This document shows, piece by piece, positions 33,928 through 46,194 of a stretch of 64,000 bases of DNA (its first letter is position 1; each line of letters opens with the position of its first letter). The notes beneath the pieces were generated by a model. It had not been told where the DNA came from and did not search any database. It saw only the letters and a list, made by a program, of their open reading frames with translations. Location of the stretch: positions 104,434-168,433 of the forward strand of contig RHPI01000733.1 in assembly GCA_009103225.1 (NCBI GenBank). The letters run 5' to 3'. The stretch is from Chlorokybus atmophyticus (taxonomy: Eukaryota; Streptophyta; Chlorokybophyceae; Chlorokybales; Chlorokybaceae). Made by a program: the position numbers and the translations under genes.

Positions 33928-36717
33928 TTAGTTTTCACGGGTAAACTTATGTGGCGGGTCCGCAAAAAAGATACTAACCTTGATACAAACCATATGCATA
34001 TGAATTTTGCAGATATCTACAATCCTAGGGGCAGTTTGTAGTGCGTCCAAGTGCCAGGGCCAAGTGACTGTGGTCTCCCTGCAAGCCGTGCGGCACTTTG
34101 CAGCTGTGTAGGCCGAGAGGGCGTTGACCAGACCGTAACCCTGTGAATGGGATGCGGGTGTGAGATGGCAGCTCATTGTGTGTGTGTGCGTGTGCGCATG
34201 CATGACTTGAAGGGTCTGCACTATCAGGGGCAGGTGCTGTGCGTGTGTTCACCCACCGTGGCGAAGTCAAAGGAGTAGTCGAAGAAGTCTGTGTACCGGC
34301 TGTCCATGTCGTCAGTGGTCAAACGCAAGATGTTGTAGAGGGCATCCGGCGTCAGTGAAGGCTTGGCTTGTAGCAACAGTGCTGCAAAGGCGCCAGCGTG
34401 AGCCGCCGCCGCACGGGTACCAAAGAAGTTTGGCAGGCCGTTGCCGTCATTATCTGAGCGGAAAAAGGTTGTGTCAGCGCCATCAGGCGCTGTGGCATCA
34501 GGTTTACGGCGTATCACAGGTGTGTCAAGCCTGCTCACGAGCAAAATGACCGTGAGTTGCAATCAAGCATTGCAGTATGACAGCAAAGACCCAAACTCTA
34601 ATGTCGCCTTGTTCCTGATAAACTGAAAGCGATTGATATTCCACCGCGCGAGCTAGAGGCCTCAATTGTGGCGGGATTAACACCATATGGAGGCGTTTGC
34701 TGATAGCTTTACAGTATATACACATATCATGCAAGTTGATGTATACTGCAGATACCGGTATTCGGCTGCAAATGAGGTGCGGCTTACCTAGCAGCAAGAA
34801 TAGAAAAAAAAAAAATAGAAAAAAAAAAGAGCCATCAGCGTTGCATGGCCAAAACTTGTAGCTGAGTAGGTATACTGGTATAGTGGGCCATCATAGGCAC
34901 CTCATGAGCCGTAGTACACGTACTTGACATTGCCCGGGATGGGCCCTGAATTTCTCTTGATGGCAATATAGTAACTGACTGCAAAGTCGGAGGAGGGTAT
35001 ATCGGAGTTGTCAAGGGTAACCATCTGCATATGGAAGATTGATGAGCTGTTGAAAGCAATTGGCCACCATCAAATGGCCGCTAACCGCTGCGCTTACCGC
35101 AACCGGGTTGCCGTTTGTATTATCCGCAACATCACCAGCAAAGTACGTGTACCCTGGTGCAGATTGGTATTCATTATCCAACGTGTACACCTCAAGGTCA
35201 AGGTCGCTAGCCGAGGCGCCGACGGGCTGCAAGCACACCAATGCTGTGTGAGCCCGCATTGTTGACAACACCGTTGGGCCATACAAGACAAAGCACGTTA
35301 TGTAACTGCTTACTTGATCCCATTGAAGAACAATTGGGACGCGCTCACCAGCTCCTACGTAAAACAACTGCACGTTGCAGCCTTATGTGTACGTAGCTGC
35401 ACGACTGATCAAGTTGTAATCGCAATATGATTCCAATCGCATTGTCCAAACACATAACAGCCCTCAGAACCCATGGCACGTAGAGGTTGCCCACGATTGA
35501 CGCGCCTGCGTACACCACCATCGTGATGGTGTGAGAAGCTGAGGGCTTAAACATTGTGTCGCAGCACGCATGCTTGAACACAACAATCATAAGGCTAACA
35601 TTGTTCCCGGCACTGGAGAAGTAGAATACGCCCCTGGCCTTCACTTCGTCCACAGCTTGAGCTGAACGGAAGGGCATGACACAAGTGTTGCATACTTTTG
35701 GCTACAGCGATGTCTACATATGTATGGAACCCACTCACCAATAATGCCATCCTGGAAGAACGGCTCCGTGTCGTATGTCATGTCATCAATTATGACCTTG
35801 CACCCAGATGCTTGCAACGACCTGATACCTGCAAGCAGGGGTGGGCATACCACCTAGGGTCAGCCTACCCAATAGAACCTACAAGCCATGGTTGCGCGGT
35901 TGACACTTTTGCAAGCGTAAGAAGAGCCTCACCATCGGCGAAATCTGCAATGCCGTCCTTTGCTGAGTAGAAGTAGAGTTGACTATCTGGTGCAACATCA
36001 TGAACCTGCAGGCAAGGAAAGCATAAACGGCCGCAGCAATGCGCACACAAGCACACGCGCGTGCGCCTGCATGTGCGCGCGTGACCATCACGTGTGGCGC
36101 TCACCAGCTCCAACAAAGCTCTTCCCTCGTCAGTACCGTCGGCACTATCCTTGAGGACCAGCACACTGTCAGGTAGATCTCCGCTTGCTGCAACCACCGC
36201 GCATGAGAACGGCAGGCAAGCTCAATCATAGCACATGTACATGCATCTGCTAGGTGTGTGCTGTTGCAACGGCACATCACTTGCTGTGTAAGCGACTTAC
36301 CCTCACCAGCTGCCGCTCCACCCAAAGCCTGCACAACGGCGCAACGCGCGTGAGTGGGGTGAATGCTGGATACCCGGCAACAACACAGAATATACCGCAT
36401 GCACACGTGGACCCCGCGCACAGCCAGTCAGCCCAGCCACGCTGGCTCTGAGGTCACTCGTGCGCATGGCGATGTCACCTGCGATGCACGCTGCCCGCAT
36501 GCATGATGTGCTGCGACCTGGTGGCGAAGCCATGGGCTGAAAGGTCGCTGAGGTGAGAGAGAGCGGACACAGGCAGCGTGACGCTGACATGGTTGTCAGA
36601 CACGGACACGCGCTTCCCGCGCTGCTTCTTCAGCGCTGATGCCTGGCCGGCATTGGCGATGGTGTCGATGAGGACGTAATCCACGCCGTCAATCGTCGTG
36701 GTGCCGGCCAGAGTCAC
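33928..36717 (-). CDS. Subtilase (S8)-like protein lacking catalytic residues
   Basis: Minus-strand exons with conserved phases: from 36717 (VTLAGTTTIDGVDYVLIDTI), 36328-36301, 36187-36105, 36005-35933, 35828-35739, 35661-35600, then a weak zone, 35226-35098, from 35024, 34530-34257, 34140-33928 (TGA stop). Signature segments of bacterial-type S8 subtilases are present: ASGDLPDSVLVL, VHDVAPDSQLYFYSA, AVDEVKARGVFYFSSAGNN, KPDATAPDGADTTFF and GYGLVNALSAY. The serine motif, normally GTSxAxP, reads FFGTRAAAAHAG, so Ser is replaced by Arg and Pro by Ala; the LSDS-type Asp segment is not found. The frame seems to shift near 36,470, where GDIAMRTSDLR lies in another frame. The 5' end is unresolved: an upstream exon may end at 36,943. 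A pseudo-enzyme or young pseudogene. Confidence 0.6.
34801..34831. repeat. A-rich tract inside the subtilase-like gene
   Basis: Two A-runs separated by TAG lie in the intron zone where family members have a conserved segment that is missing here. Read on the minus strand they form a strong pyrimidine tract ending in GCTGCTAG, a possible acceptor. An inserted poly-A end is the alternative. Confidence 0.5.
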
Positions 36718-37929
36718 CTGCGGCAACCACCACAGGGGTTCAGCAAACAGGCGCAGCATGCTAAGCGACCCATGCACGATGCGCAGCTTTACTGCACAGA
36801 GCAAGGCAGCGGAGGCAGGGCAGATGCAAAACAAGCAGCTCAGCTCGCAGTCACATCCGCATACAAGCCGGCAGCTGATCAGCACAGAAATCCTGCGCGA
36901 CTGACAGACAGCAAGCACGCAAGCAAGCAGCAAGAACCTCACCTCGGAGGCGCTGCTGCTGGCGCTGGTGGCAGATGCGGTGCGGCGTAGGCCCTGTGCT
37001 TAACAGGTTACAGTATAGTAGTACGTTAAACTGCTTGCTGATCAGGCGCCAAGCCAGCTGCTCTCCGCCGCCTCCCGTTTGCACACGGTCCTTGCAATGC
37101 GGAAACCTGTTCGGTAGGATAGCTATAGCTGTGTGCGGCGAAGGCGGCATCATGATGCAACGCTATTGCTCAGAGCATGATTAGAGCGTAGCCCTTGAGT
37201 TGTACAATGCTGCACTGCGGCCGAGTGCAACTTGCAGGTGCTACCTAGTAATGCCCTGCAGCAGATCATGCTGGGCAGTACTAGTGCATGTGTGCTAAAT
37301 GCCATCAGGTTGAACGGAAGGGGTTCCATCACGCGCGAAAACTACGTTCGTTTTCACTAACAGTAGGTCTATCTTAGCCCTCTCAGCGTCAGCCCGCTTT
37401 TTCTCACGCTGTGAGCCAGCGTCACGCGTGCAGTGTGTAAGCATGCGCTGTCGATGTCGCCTGGAGTTCACAACCAATCAGAGCTTTCAAAGAAATGCAC
37501 CTCCTGTGGAAGCCTCCGCCAGCCGCTGGCGGAGACGGGCGCGCCCGCTGCTGACAGGTTGCGCAGCCTTCAAACGCACAACCGCATTGTACATAAGTAG
37601 GCGACTAACAGGAGCGTCGGCCAACGTGCCTGGTGCGGAGAGCGGCTTTGTCGGATCCAGTCTGCGCGTGCGGGGATATCAACTCCAGTACTGCTCAACA
37701 GGTTGGTGTGCACGTTGACGAGGCGGTTCTCAGCACACCGAATATCGCGGCACGTTGGAGACGGTGCGTGTGTGCGTGTGTGTGCGTGTGCGAGCGTGTG
37801 TATACGCATCATTTGCATCTGGACACCTTCTCACTAGTTCGAAACACCCGCAAGGCCATGCGCGCCTGCAGAATCCCAACCAACCAACCCCGCCACACAG
37901 GATAGTGCGCATGTGTGCGCATGTGTGTG
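36718..37929. other. Upstream of the subtilase-like gene; no confident gene
   Basis: A minus-strand segment ending GCCTCCGAG|GTGAGG at 36,943 is a likely exon of the subtilase-like gene, but its start is not found. A small hairpin (CTCCGCCA/TGGCGGAG) lies near 37,516-37,535. The right end is a TG/CA alternating tract. Confidence 0.35.
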
Positions 37930-38470
37930 TCATACAGCATCAGCAAGTGTGTAAGACATGACAATGCAAGCGTGCACAATACAGCATCATTATCAACAAC
38001 AACAACAACTATTCCCCGCAATTGGGGCTGGACCAGGTGGGAAAGTTGAACTTGCAAGCAGATGTGCCCGTTACTCAACACCTCCGCCAGCAACAGCACT
38101 TTCGTCAACACCTTGTTGTATATTACCAAAAGGTGTGGTTTGCACGCTGTCGTGTGGTAAAGGAACCCGCGCCCACACCCGCACCCACCCAAATCTACCC
38201 ACACCCCACGCACATTTATTCATACATCCACTTCTCCCTTACTTGCAGCCCGACAGCGCGCGCGCGGTTGCGTGGCCATCTAAGTGCCCTGTCAGTGACA
38301 TGACAAAAAACGCCGCAAGCGCTTCCTCTTGAGAATTATTATGTTGTGTCGTGTCCTCTGCGCGGAAGGACTGACTGAGCCAACATGCCGGAGCTGACGC
38401 CATACACGTGGGTCTTTGGGGTATGTTTTCCAAAATGAGGGCGTCTATCTCGTGTGTGAGTTGCATGCAA
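37930..38470 (-). pseudogene. Gene fragment related (inverted) to that at 17 kb
   Basis: On the minus strand one block reads FRAEDTTQHNN, EEALAAFFVMSLTG and TARALSGC, followed by a CTGCAA|GTAAGG donor. After an intron the second block begins at a CAACAAG acceptor near 38,123 with VLTKVLLLAEVLSNGHICL. The plus-strand fragment at 16,960-17,480 has the same blocks. Unlike that copy, the first block here stays open. The family is not recognised, and neighbouring exons were not found. Confidence 0.4.
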
Positions 38471-39780
38471 CTGCGTGCACGCGCACGTGCGTGCGTGCGT
38501 GGTACTGATATGTTGTACTTACTCTTTATGACATCACACTTACAGGTGCTTCTTAGAGACCTTGCTGACAGGCGCATGGAGGAGGAAGAACAGGCTGCAG
38601 TCAACGCCGAGAACAACAACAACAATGACAACAACAACAACCACCCCAACTCCAACACCACAAACACCGCCCACCCGCCCAAACGGAACCCACGACACAG
38701 TTCAACAGTCCAACACCACCAACACCAACTCCACCCCCAACCCCAAGTTCATGAACGATTTAAGTCGCACTGTCGCCGCTCAGTCTCAGCTCGAAAAGCG
38801 TCGGCAAGATGCGTGTGTGACAACCGCATCGCGCGTACCGTGTGCGGGGCGAGTGATACTGGATGTACATGTGTCGGTCATGCACTGTGATGCACAACTA
38901 CCGTGGTTTCCCGGGCAACCAATGCAAAAAGCAGGTTGCTGTCGTATCACAAGCACACATGTGCACGTGTGCATACATGCACACCCACCCACTTGTCAGG
39001 TGTGCATGCGTGCGCGTCCGTGCGTATACACGCGCACGTACGTATACACGTGCACAGCTACACACACCTGCACACACAGCTTTCAGGGCGCCACCTACGA
39101 CGTCCACCGAGATCTTAAGGAATGGCCCTATCTCCATGTCTATCTGGGAGCACGCTGAAGTATTCGACACTACACTACACGACCGAAAGACTACTCCGCC
39201 ACCTCCAAGTCTTCTCTGTTGTCCACGGTGACGGCGACAGTGTTGGCATCGAGGTATATATGGACTGCCGGTGTCGATAGCGCAGACGGGAGCCATACTG
39301 GCAAGGAGATTGTTTGAGGGGTGTAAGGGAAATCAACTGGAGGGATCACATCCCGCATCCTCTTTGCTTGGGTTAGTGACACACACACTCATGCAACCTG
39401 TTCTTGTATTTCGCAGGTTGTACATGCGCGCGCACGCGTGTGCGTCCATGCCGTGCGCGTGCTCGTGTATGTCTGCTTGACTTTATATGCTTACATGTGT
39501 GTGTCTGTACACAAGTGCGTTTCTATTTATATGTCTATGTGTTGACATGCCATAGTGTGTGTGCATGTCACAGAGCATAGGGTGTCGTGCACATCACCCT
39601 GACGAATGAGTGTTGGCACATGCAAGAGCTTCTGACAATAGTTGTCGCCGGCTTTGTGTGGCTGCTGGTGTTCACTGCACTGGGCAAGTCCAGCGCAGGC
39701 ACCGCGACACTCACTCACGGTTGGGTTGAGCTTTCGACACAAGCTTTCTGAACTTATACGCGAATGCGACTGCATCGTGC
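38471..39780. other. Low-complexity and unassigned region
   Basis: An AAC-rich stretch (about 38,600-38,660) would encode Asn/Thr runs. 38,950-39,080 is an alternating CA/TG/CG tract. On the minus strand an open segment ending at TAG near 39,191 reads VHIYLDANTVAVTVDN and looks coding, but no partner exon or family was found. Confidence 0.3.
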
Positions 39781-39830
39781 GCCCCCCCCNCCCACGAACT
39801 ATGCATGTGACATGCATAGTTCGTAGCATC
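39781..39830. repeat. Perfect 15-bp hairpin beside a C-run and an N
   Basis: ACGAACTATGCATGT and ACATGCATAGTTCGT flank a single G (39,794-39,824). Directly to the left lies a poly-C run interrupted by an ambiguous base at 39,790. The hairpin may have disturbed sequencing or mark a join. Confidence 0.85.
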
Positions 39831-39949
39831 GCTGTTGCTGTAAGTATGACAGCAGTGAAGTGTATACTCATCGCCAATGCAGGCACGCACAGCCTTGCAG
39901 GTTGTCTACAGTCTACTGTTGAATTTGAAAGGGTAAACACATTGTGCAG

Positions 39950-40600
39950 GTGCAGAACATTAGTTCGGATCTTGTCAAGGACAATGTTCTCGCAATGGGA
40001 GGCCGTACTGTAATGGGCGTCCTGGAAAAATGGGTGAACTTTGGTGCAGGATGGCAGCCTCGCTTCTTTGTGTTACAGGGTGGGGTGTTATCCTACTATA
40101 AAGTGCATGGTCATCATAAGGCCACCATAACAGAACAGCGTGCACGGCATCCCGATGGCACTGAGGTTATTCTCATTGGTGAGGACACCCTCAAGATGGA
40201 ACGCAAAGAGCACAGCAAGGCTGACGGTGGTGGCAAAGATGCGCAAGCTCTTGGTGTCACTTCACTGCAGGTATTCATGCAGCTGTCGCTCAAGACATAC
40301 AAGCTGCTTGCAGTTTCTAAAGGCAGCGGTTGACCACACAGGTTGCCACAATTCGCGAGAGTCATGCTGACGACAAGAAATTCTATGTCCACTCTGGCAC
40401 GAAAACTCTTCATTTGCGGGCCGGCTCACGTGAAGAACGGGAACAGTGGCTGCAGGAGTTGGATTTAGCCAAAGCCACAACCACAGCTGTTAGCCCAATC
40501 ACAGTGTCCACAAATGCAATTGTCCGGGAAGCAGCCATGTCAGATAGCAACAGCCAACCAGCTGCGTCACCAGTTGGTAGCAATTGCATTTCATCCATTC
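39950..40600 (+). CDS. PH domain fragment of a plant-type oxysterol-binding-protein-related protein
   Basis: Two exons are clear: 39,950-40,270 and from 40,342, joined in frame with CAG|GT borders. They encode GVLEKWVNFGAGWQPRFFVL, GGVLSYYKVHG, LIGEDTLKM, then TIRESHADDKKFYVHSGTKT, LHLRAGSREEREQWLQELD. This is the order and wording of the PH domain at the N-terminus of plant ORPs, which binds membrane phosphoinositides. The second exon runs on into a Ser/Ala-rich linker; its end is not clear. No sterol-binding ORD domain is found before the tandem repeat at 41.6 kb, so the gene is truncated, or its other exons lie elsewhere. Confidence 0.65.
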
Positions 40601-41575
40601 GCAACAGATTGCAAAGCTCAGCTGTAGCACCAGCTGTGGTCGACTATTGTCCCCCTTCCCCCCCGTGCCTGTGCTGTGCGTGCGTGCGTGTGTGTGCACA
40701 CTCGCGTGCACTACATTATGAGTTCATACGTAAGCAGTTAGCGTGGCAAGGATTTTGGCTGCAGTGTTGCCACACAACCCATACAGGAACAGCACACAGC
40801 CATGATCATGTTGACCGTGTTGCCACACAACCCATATAGCTACAACCTCCACTTGTGGCGGTGTAAAGCAACACACTACCATATGGCCGAAAGTGAAGCC
40901 TCACCGCACAAGTGCACCTTACAGATAGGGTACAAATGAGAGTTGTGCTATTGCTGCTAATGAGTCCGTTACGACTACGGTTTCTGTGTCGAAACAACAG
41001 CGCGAGAGCACAACGTGGTTGGCACCAACATTATATGCATATGTGACTATGCAACATACGCACGTGGCTACGGCCGTTGAGATCTATACACAACAGACCA
41101 ATCCTCCCATCTTTGTGAGACAGGCTGATTCAGTATGCATGTGGCGCGCATGGCAGCGAATTTGTCCAGATATACCTCAGCTTCGTGCTTTTGGATGCCC
41201 TTCTCCGCGATTGATTGAAGTGAACTCGACAAGCACCTAATTCCACCTCAAACCTCCTCCTGACCTGCAAGCAAAGGGGGGTAAAGTGTGATCCATAAGA
41301 TCCACGATGGAAAACGATTGCATGGTTGCGTAAACGCGCTTGAGCATGCTGCAGCGTGGCGGTGTAGCGATAAGCAATGACAGCTTGCGTGTTGACGTGA
41401 CTGCTTAAAACACACACGGATGTATGGACACATATACAGGAACAAACGCACACGCATGAGTGCGCATAAATGCAATATACGTGCGCACACGCACAGAGAC
41501 ACAGACATGCGCACAGGTGCAAGCACACGCACACAAACTTGCCTTGACTCTGGCAGCAGTGTCAAAACTCAGCCA

Positions 41576-41578
<3 letters not shown>
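40601..41578. other. No confident gene
   Basis: A nearly duplicated CGTG/TTGCCACACAACCCATA phrase occurs at about 40,767 and 40,820. A minus/plus set of short frames and a CA/TG tract (41,460-41,540) complete the region. Confidence 0.35.
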
Positions 41579-41629
<51 letters not shown>

Positions 41630-41725
41630 ATATGTATATATGTATATATATATGTGTGTATATGTGCATATATTTGTATGTATATATATAGGTATATATA
41701 TATTTATGTATATATACCCTCCTGC
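41579..41725. repeat. (TA)n and TATG-type microsatellite, copy 1
   Basis: Long (TA)n followed by TATATG variants. The same tract recurs at about 43,868-44,014, and a shorter (TA)n closes the second unit near 46,140-46,191. It marks the edges of the tandem duplication. Confidence 0.9.
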
Positions 41726-43867
41726 AATGGCAGTGAGTCGATATCCATGCACACGCGTATGAGGTGTCGTCGTGTGGTTAAAGTGTGTTCACGTCAGTAG
41801 TAGTCAGTATGACTAAAGCCGCTGTGAGCATTGACCGTGTAAGGCATGCTCATTACTTGTGAAGACGACTTGTCTTCGCAAGGTGTAAACATCACAACGA
41901 GAATCAAAGCTGTTACTGTGAGTGTTGGCTATGTGGAGTAGGCTGCTGTGGAGTAGGCTGTTGAGGGGAGATGGCACTGTCTATGCACTGAGATTGGTCG
42001 AAGGTCTTGCCGCCTGCCCTTCAGGCACCTGACAACAATAAGGCCGTCCTCGGCCCCTGTTTGTGTGTGTACGCGATTTAGAGGGCAAAGTCCTTGGCTC
42101 CTCCTCTTCACGCGGCAATTGCTGCCGTGGGCTTTCCAAGCCTTGAGGTTTCCTCCGCGTGGTGGATCTTTGAGATTGTGATTCCACCTCCCTTGGCATT
42201 CCTTCCCAGTTGAGCCGTTTGGGTGGACAAGCCAGCGGCAACTCTTTCTTTCCTATGGGACCGCATCCCCCTCGCATGGTGCGGTCCTCAGCCCCCGCAA
42301 TCGGATGAGTGCTGAGTGCTTCCCTTATCGGAAGGTGGTTTGAGCCGTGGCGCGGTCCTGTATGTTGAGCTTGTCACCCAAGCCTTCTGTGGTGGCACTT
42401 TTTTTTGCTAGAGGATGATAAGGGGGTCATGCCTCACCTGCTCCTGCCCCTCTTTGCGCGTGTGAGTTGGTTCGAGTTCGGGTTTTTCCTCCTCCCCTAT
42501 CATGGCGGACTGGCCCAGTAGTTGCCTCTCCCGGAGAGGGCCCATCAAGCCAAGAGTCGGACTTGCTGGGTGGGTTGCGATTGGTGGTGCCCCCGGGCTT
42601 GCTGCAACCGGGACATCTTACTAGACCCATCTGAGGTCACATGGCCTTCGGCGACAGCAGCTTCCCTTCCTGTTCTCCTTTGGGACTACAGTGCTTAGCT
42701 TGGCTACTCCATCCTCAATTTCACCTTTGCTGCCAAAGTCAGTGTCCCTTGTCGCTGGCGTGGGTGTTTTTTGACCTCGACTGGCCTTCATTATAGCGCT
42801 CTCTGCTGAAGACGCATGCCGCGAGCAAGCATCGTTCCCTTCAGTGGCTGCTTGCGCATGGCGCGATTTATACAGGCAACAGGCTCCACTTCTACGGTGT
42901 AGTACATGCACCCTGATGTAGAGGCGGCATGTCTTACATGCGAGGAAGACCGTCTTCCTTCCGAAGGGAGACTCAAAGTCTACTTCGGCTGCCACGCAGC
43001 CTCAACTCTTTGGTCCTCTCTTCGGCACCTCATTCAGCGCCGTGCGGCATGGGGGGCTCTCTCCTTCTGTCCCCGAGTTTTGCCTGTTTGGGCAGGGTCC
43101 CGGGCTATCTCCTCCCCACTTTGCATGTATTTGGTCTCCTCTACGTGCTCTAGCCCTTATATGTCTCTGGTGCTTCCGCTACTTTGTCCGCTACGGTGCC
43201 GCCCGGGGGAATCATGGTATCCTGGCATCCAAGGGGGATCCTCCTTAAGTGCGCACTCTGCTTTTCTCCTTTGCCGCGCAGGTCTGGTCCTTAGACAAGA
43301 AGGACTAGTTACAGTTGGTGTCTTCTCCTCTTGCGCAGGGTGCCTGCTCCTCAGCTCTTTTCACATTTCGCTCCACATGGGGAGCAGGTGAAGTCCTTTA
43401 CTCTGTTGCTGCCCATCTCCCCCATCCTAAAGTGGTTTGGCATTCCTTCTTCCTCTAGCCTGAAGACTGAAGACCAAAGACTACATCTCAGAATACTGAA
43501 GACTGACCAAAGACCAAAAACTAAAGACCCTTGCTTCCTGACAGCCTACCATCATGCTCGTGTGTTCGCTTAGGCTTTTATCATGCATGTTGTAGCTTTA
43601 ACTAGCTTCTCGTACACATCCACTCCTATCTCTGCCTGCTATGGCTTGCTGCTTATAGCTCAAATTTTTTGAACCCTTCTTTCCACTGGTTTCTCAACAA
43701 AAACAAATGGGTGTGCATATACTTGCAAAAGCCAACCAACTTACATTGAAAAGATGGCCTGAACACACTTGTCAAGTTGCGATAAGTTACCACATTGCAT
43801 TGCGTGGCACGCTTGCCCTATGTGCAAGAGACAATTGCAATGTGACACATACATATATATATATATA
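41579..43867. repeat. Tandem 2,289-bp unit, copy 1
   Basis: All reading frames of this unit recur unchanged 2,289 bp further on, so the two copies are identical or nearly so. The unit has no domain I recognise. On the minus strand it encodes open segments with Cys pairs (FLACKTCR, VRCPGCSKPGG) that might be remnants of a transposon protein, but no continuous frame exists. Confidence 0.9.
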
Positions 43868-43872
43868 TATAC

Positions 43873-43918
<46 letters not shown>

Positions 43919-46156
43919 ATATGTATATATGTATATATATATGTGTGTATATGTGCATATATTTGTATGTATATATATAGGTATATATATATTTATGTAT
44001 ATATACCCTCCTGCAATGGCAGTGAGTCGATATCCATGCACACGCGTATGAGGTGTCGTCGTGTGGTTAAAGTGTGTTCACGTCAGTAGTAGTCAGTATG
44101 ACTAAAGCCGCTGTGAGCATTGACCGTGTAAGGCATGCTCATTACTTGTGAAGACGACTTGTCTTCGCAAGGTGTAAACATCACAACGAGAATCAAAGCT
44201 GTTACTGTGAGTGTTGGCTATGTGGAGTAGGCTGCTGTGGAGTAGGCTGTTGAGGGGAGATGGCACTGTCTATGCACTGAGATTGGTCGAAGGTCTTGCC
44301 GCCTGCCCTTCAGGCACCTGACAACAATAAGGCCGTCCTCGGCCCCTGTTTGTGTGTGTACGCGATTTAGAGGGCAAAGTCCTTGGCTCCTCCTCTTCAC
44401 GCGGCAATTGCTGCCGTGGGCTTTCCAAGCCTTGAGGTTTCCTCCGCGTGGTGGATCTTTGAGATTGTGATTCCACCTCCCTTGGCATTCCTTCCCAGTT
44501 GAGCCGTTTGGGTGGACAAGCCAGCGGCAACTCTTTCTTTCCTATGGGACCGCATCCCCCTCGCATGGTGCGGTCCTCAGCCCCCGCAATCGGATGAGTG
44601 CTGAGTGCTTCCCTTATCGGAAGGTGGTTTGAGCCGTGGCGCGGTCCTGTATGTTGAGCTTGTCACCCAAGCCTTCTGTGGTGGCACTTTTTTTTGCTAG
44701 AGGATGATAAGGGGGTCATGCCTCACCTGCTCCTGCCCCTCTTTGCGCGTGTGAGTTGGTTCGAGTTCGGGTTTTTCCTCCTCCCCTATCATGGCGGACT
44801 GGCCCAGTAGTTGCCTCTCCCGGAGAGGGCCCATCAAGCCAAGAGTCGGACTTGCTGGGTGGGTTGCGATTGGTGGTGCCCCCGGGCTTGCTGCAACCGG
44901 GACATCTTACTAGACCCATCTGAGGTCACATGGCCTTCGGCGACAGCAGCTTCCCTTCCTGTTCTCCTTTGGGACTACAGTGCTTAGCTTGGCTACTCCA
45001 TCCTCAATTTCACCTTTGCTGCCAAAGTCAGTGTCCCTTGTCGCTGGCGTGGGTGTTTTTTGACCTCGACTGGCCTTCATTATAGCGCTCTCTGCTGAAG
45101 ACGCATGCCGCGAGCAAGCATCGTTCCCTTCAGTGGCTGCTTGCGCATGGCGCGATTTATACAGGCAACAGGCTCCACTTCTACGGTGTAGTACATGCAC
45201 CCTGATGTAGAGGCGGCATGTCTTACATGCGAGGAAGACCGTCTTCCTTCCGAAGGGAGACTCAAAGTCTACTTCGGCTGCCACGCAGCCTCAACTCTTT
45301 GGTCCTCTCTTCGGCACCTCATTCAGCGCCGTGCGGCATGGGGGGCTCTCTCCTTCTGTCCCCGAGTTTTGCCTGTTTGGGCAGGGTCCCGGGCTATCTC
45401 CTCCCCACTTTGCATGTATTTGGTCTCCTCTACGTGCTCTAGCCCTTATATGTCTCTGGTGCTTCCGCTACTTTGTCCGCTACGGTGCCGCCCGGGGGAA
45501 TCATGGTATCCTGGCATCCAAGGGGGATCCTCCTTAAGTGCGCACTCTGCTTTTCTCCTTTGCCGCGCAGGTCTGGTCCTTAGACAAGAAGGACTAGTTA
45601 CAGTTGGTGTCTTCTCCTCTTGCGCAGGGTGCCTGCTCCTCAGCTCTTTTCACATTTCGCTCCACATGGGGAGCAGGTGAAGTCCTTTACTCTGTTGCTG
45701 CCCATCTCCCCCATCCTAAAGTGGTTTGGCATTCCTTCTTCCTCTAGCCTGAAGACTGAAGACCAAAGACTACATCTCAGAATACTGAAGACTGACCAAA
45801 GACCAAAAACTAAAGACCCTTGCTTCCTGACAGCCTACCATCATGCTCGTGTGTTCGCTTAGGCTTTTATCATGCATGTTGTAGCTTTAACTAGCTTCTC
45901 GTACACATCCACTCCTATCTCTGCCTGCTATGGCTTGCTGCTTATAGCTCAAATTTTTTGAACCCTTCTTTCCACTGGTTTCTCAACAAAAACAAATGGG
46001 TGTGCATATACTTGCAAAAGCCAACCAACTTACATTGAAAAGATGGCCTGAACACACTTGTCAAGTTGCGATAAGTTACCACATTGCATTGCGTGGCACG
46101 CTTGCCCTATGTGCAAGAGACAATTGCAATGTGACACATACATATATATATATATA
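43868..46156. repeat. Tandem 2,289-bp unit, copy 2
   Basis: Direct repeat of 41,579-43,867 in the same orientation. Both copies end in the same approach sequence (GTGACACATACATATATA) before (TA)n; copy 2 then leaves the repeat at TTAGCGTGATG near 46,190. Confidence 0.9.
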
Positions 46157-46162
46157 TATACG

Positions 46163-46189
<27 letters not shown>

Positions 46190-46194
<5 letters not shown>

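Noticed and set aside
39085-39210. Cathepsin-like segment (EILRNGPISMSIWEHAEVF) in one plus-strand frame
   Set aside because: It resembles a papain-family block over about 20 residues, but no other family motif or in-frame partner exon is present nearby.
41579-46156. The two 2,289-bp copies as LTRs of one retroelement
   Set aside because: They are directly adjacent with only (TA)n between them and no internal domain, so they are a tandem duplication.
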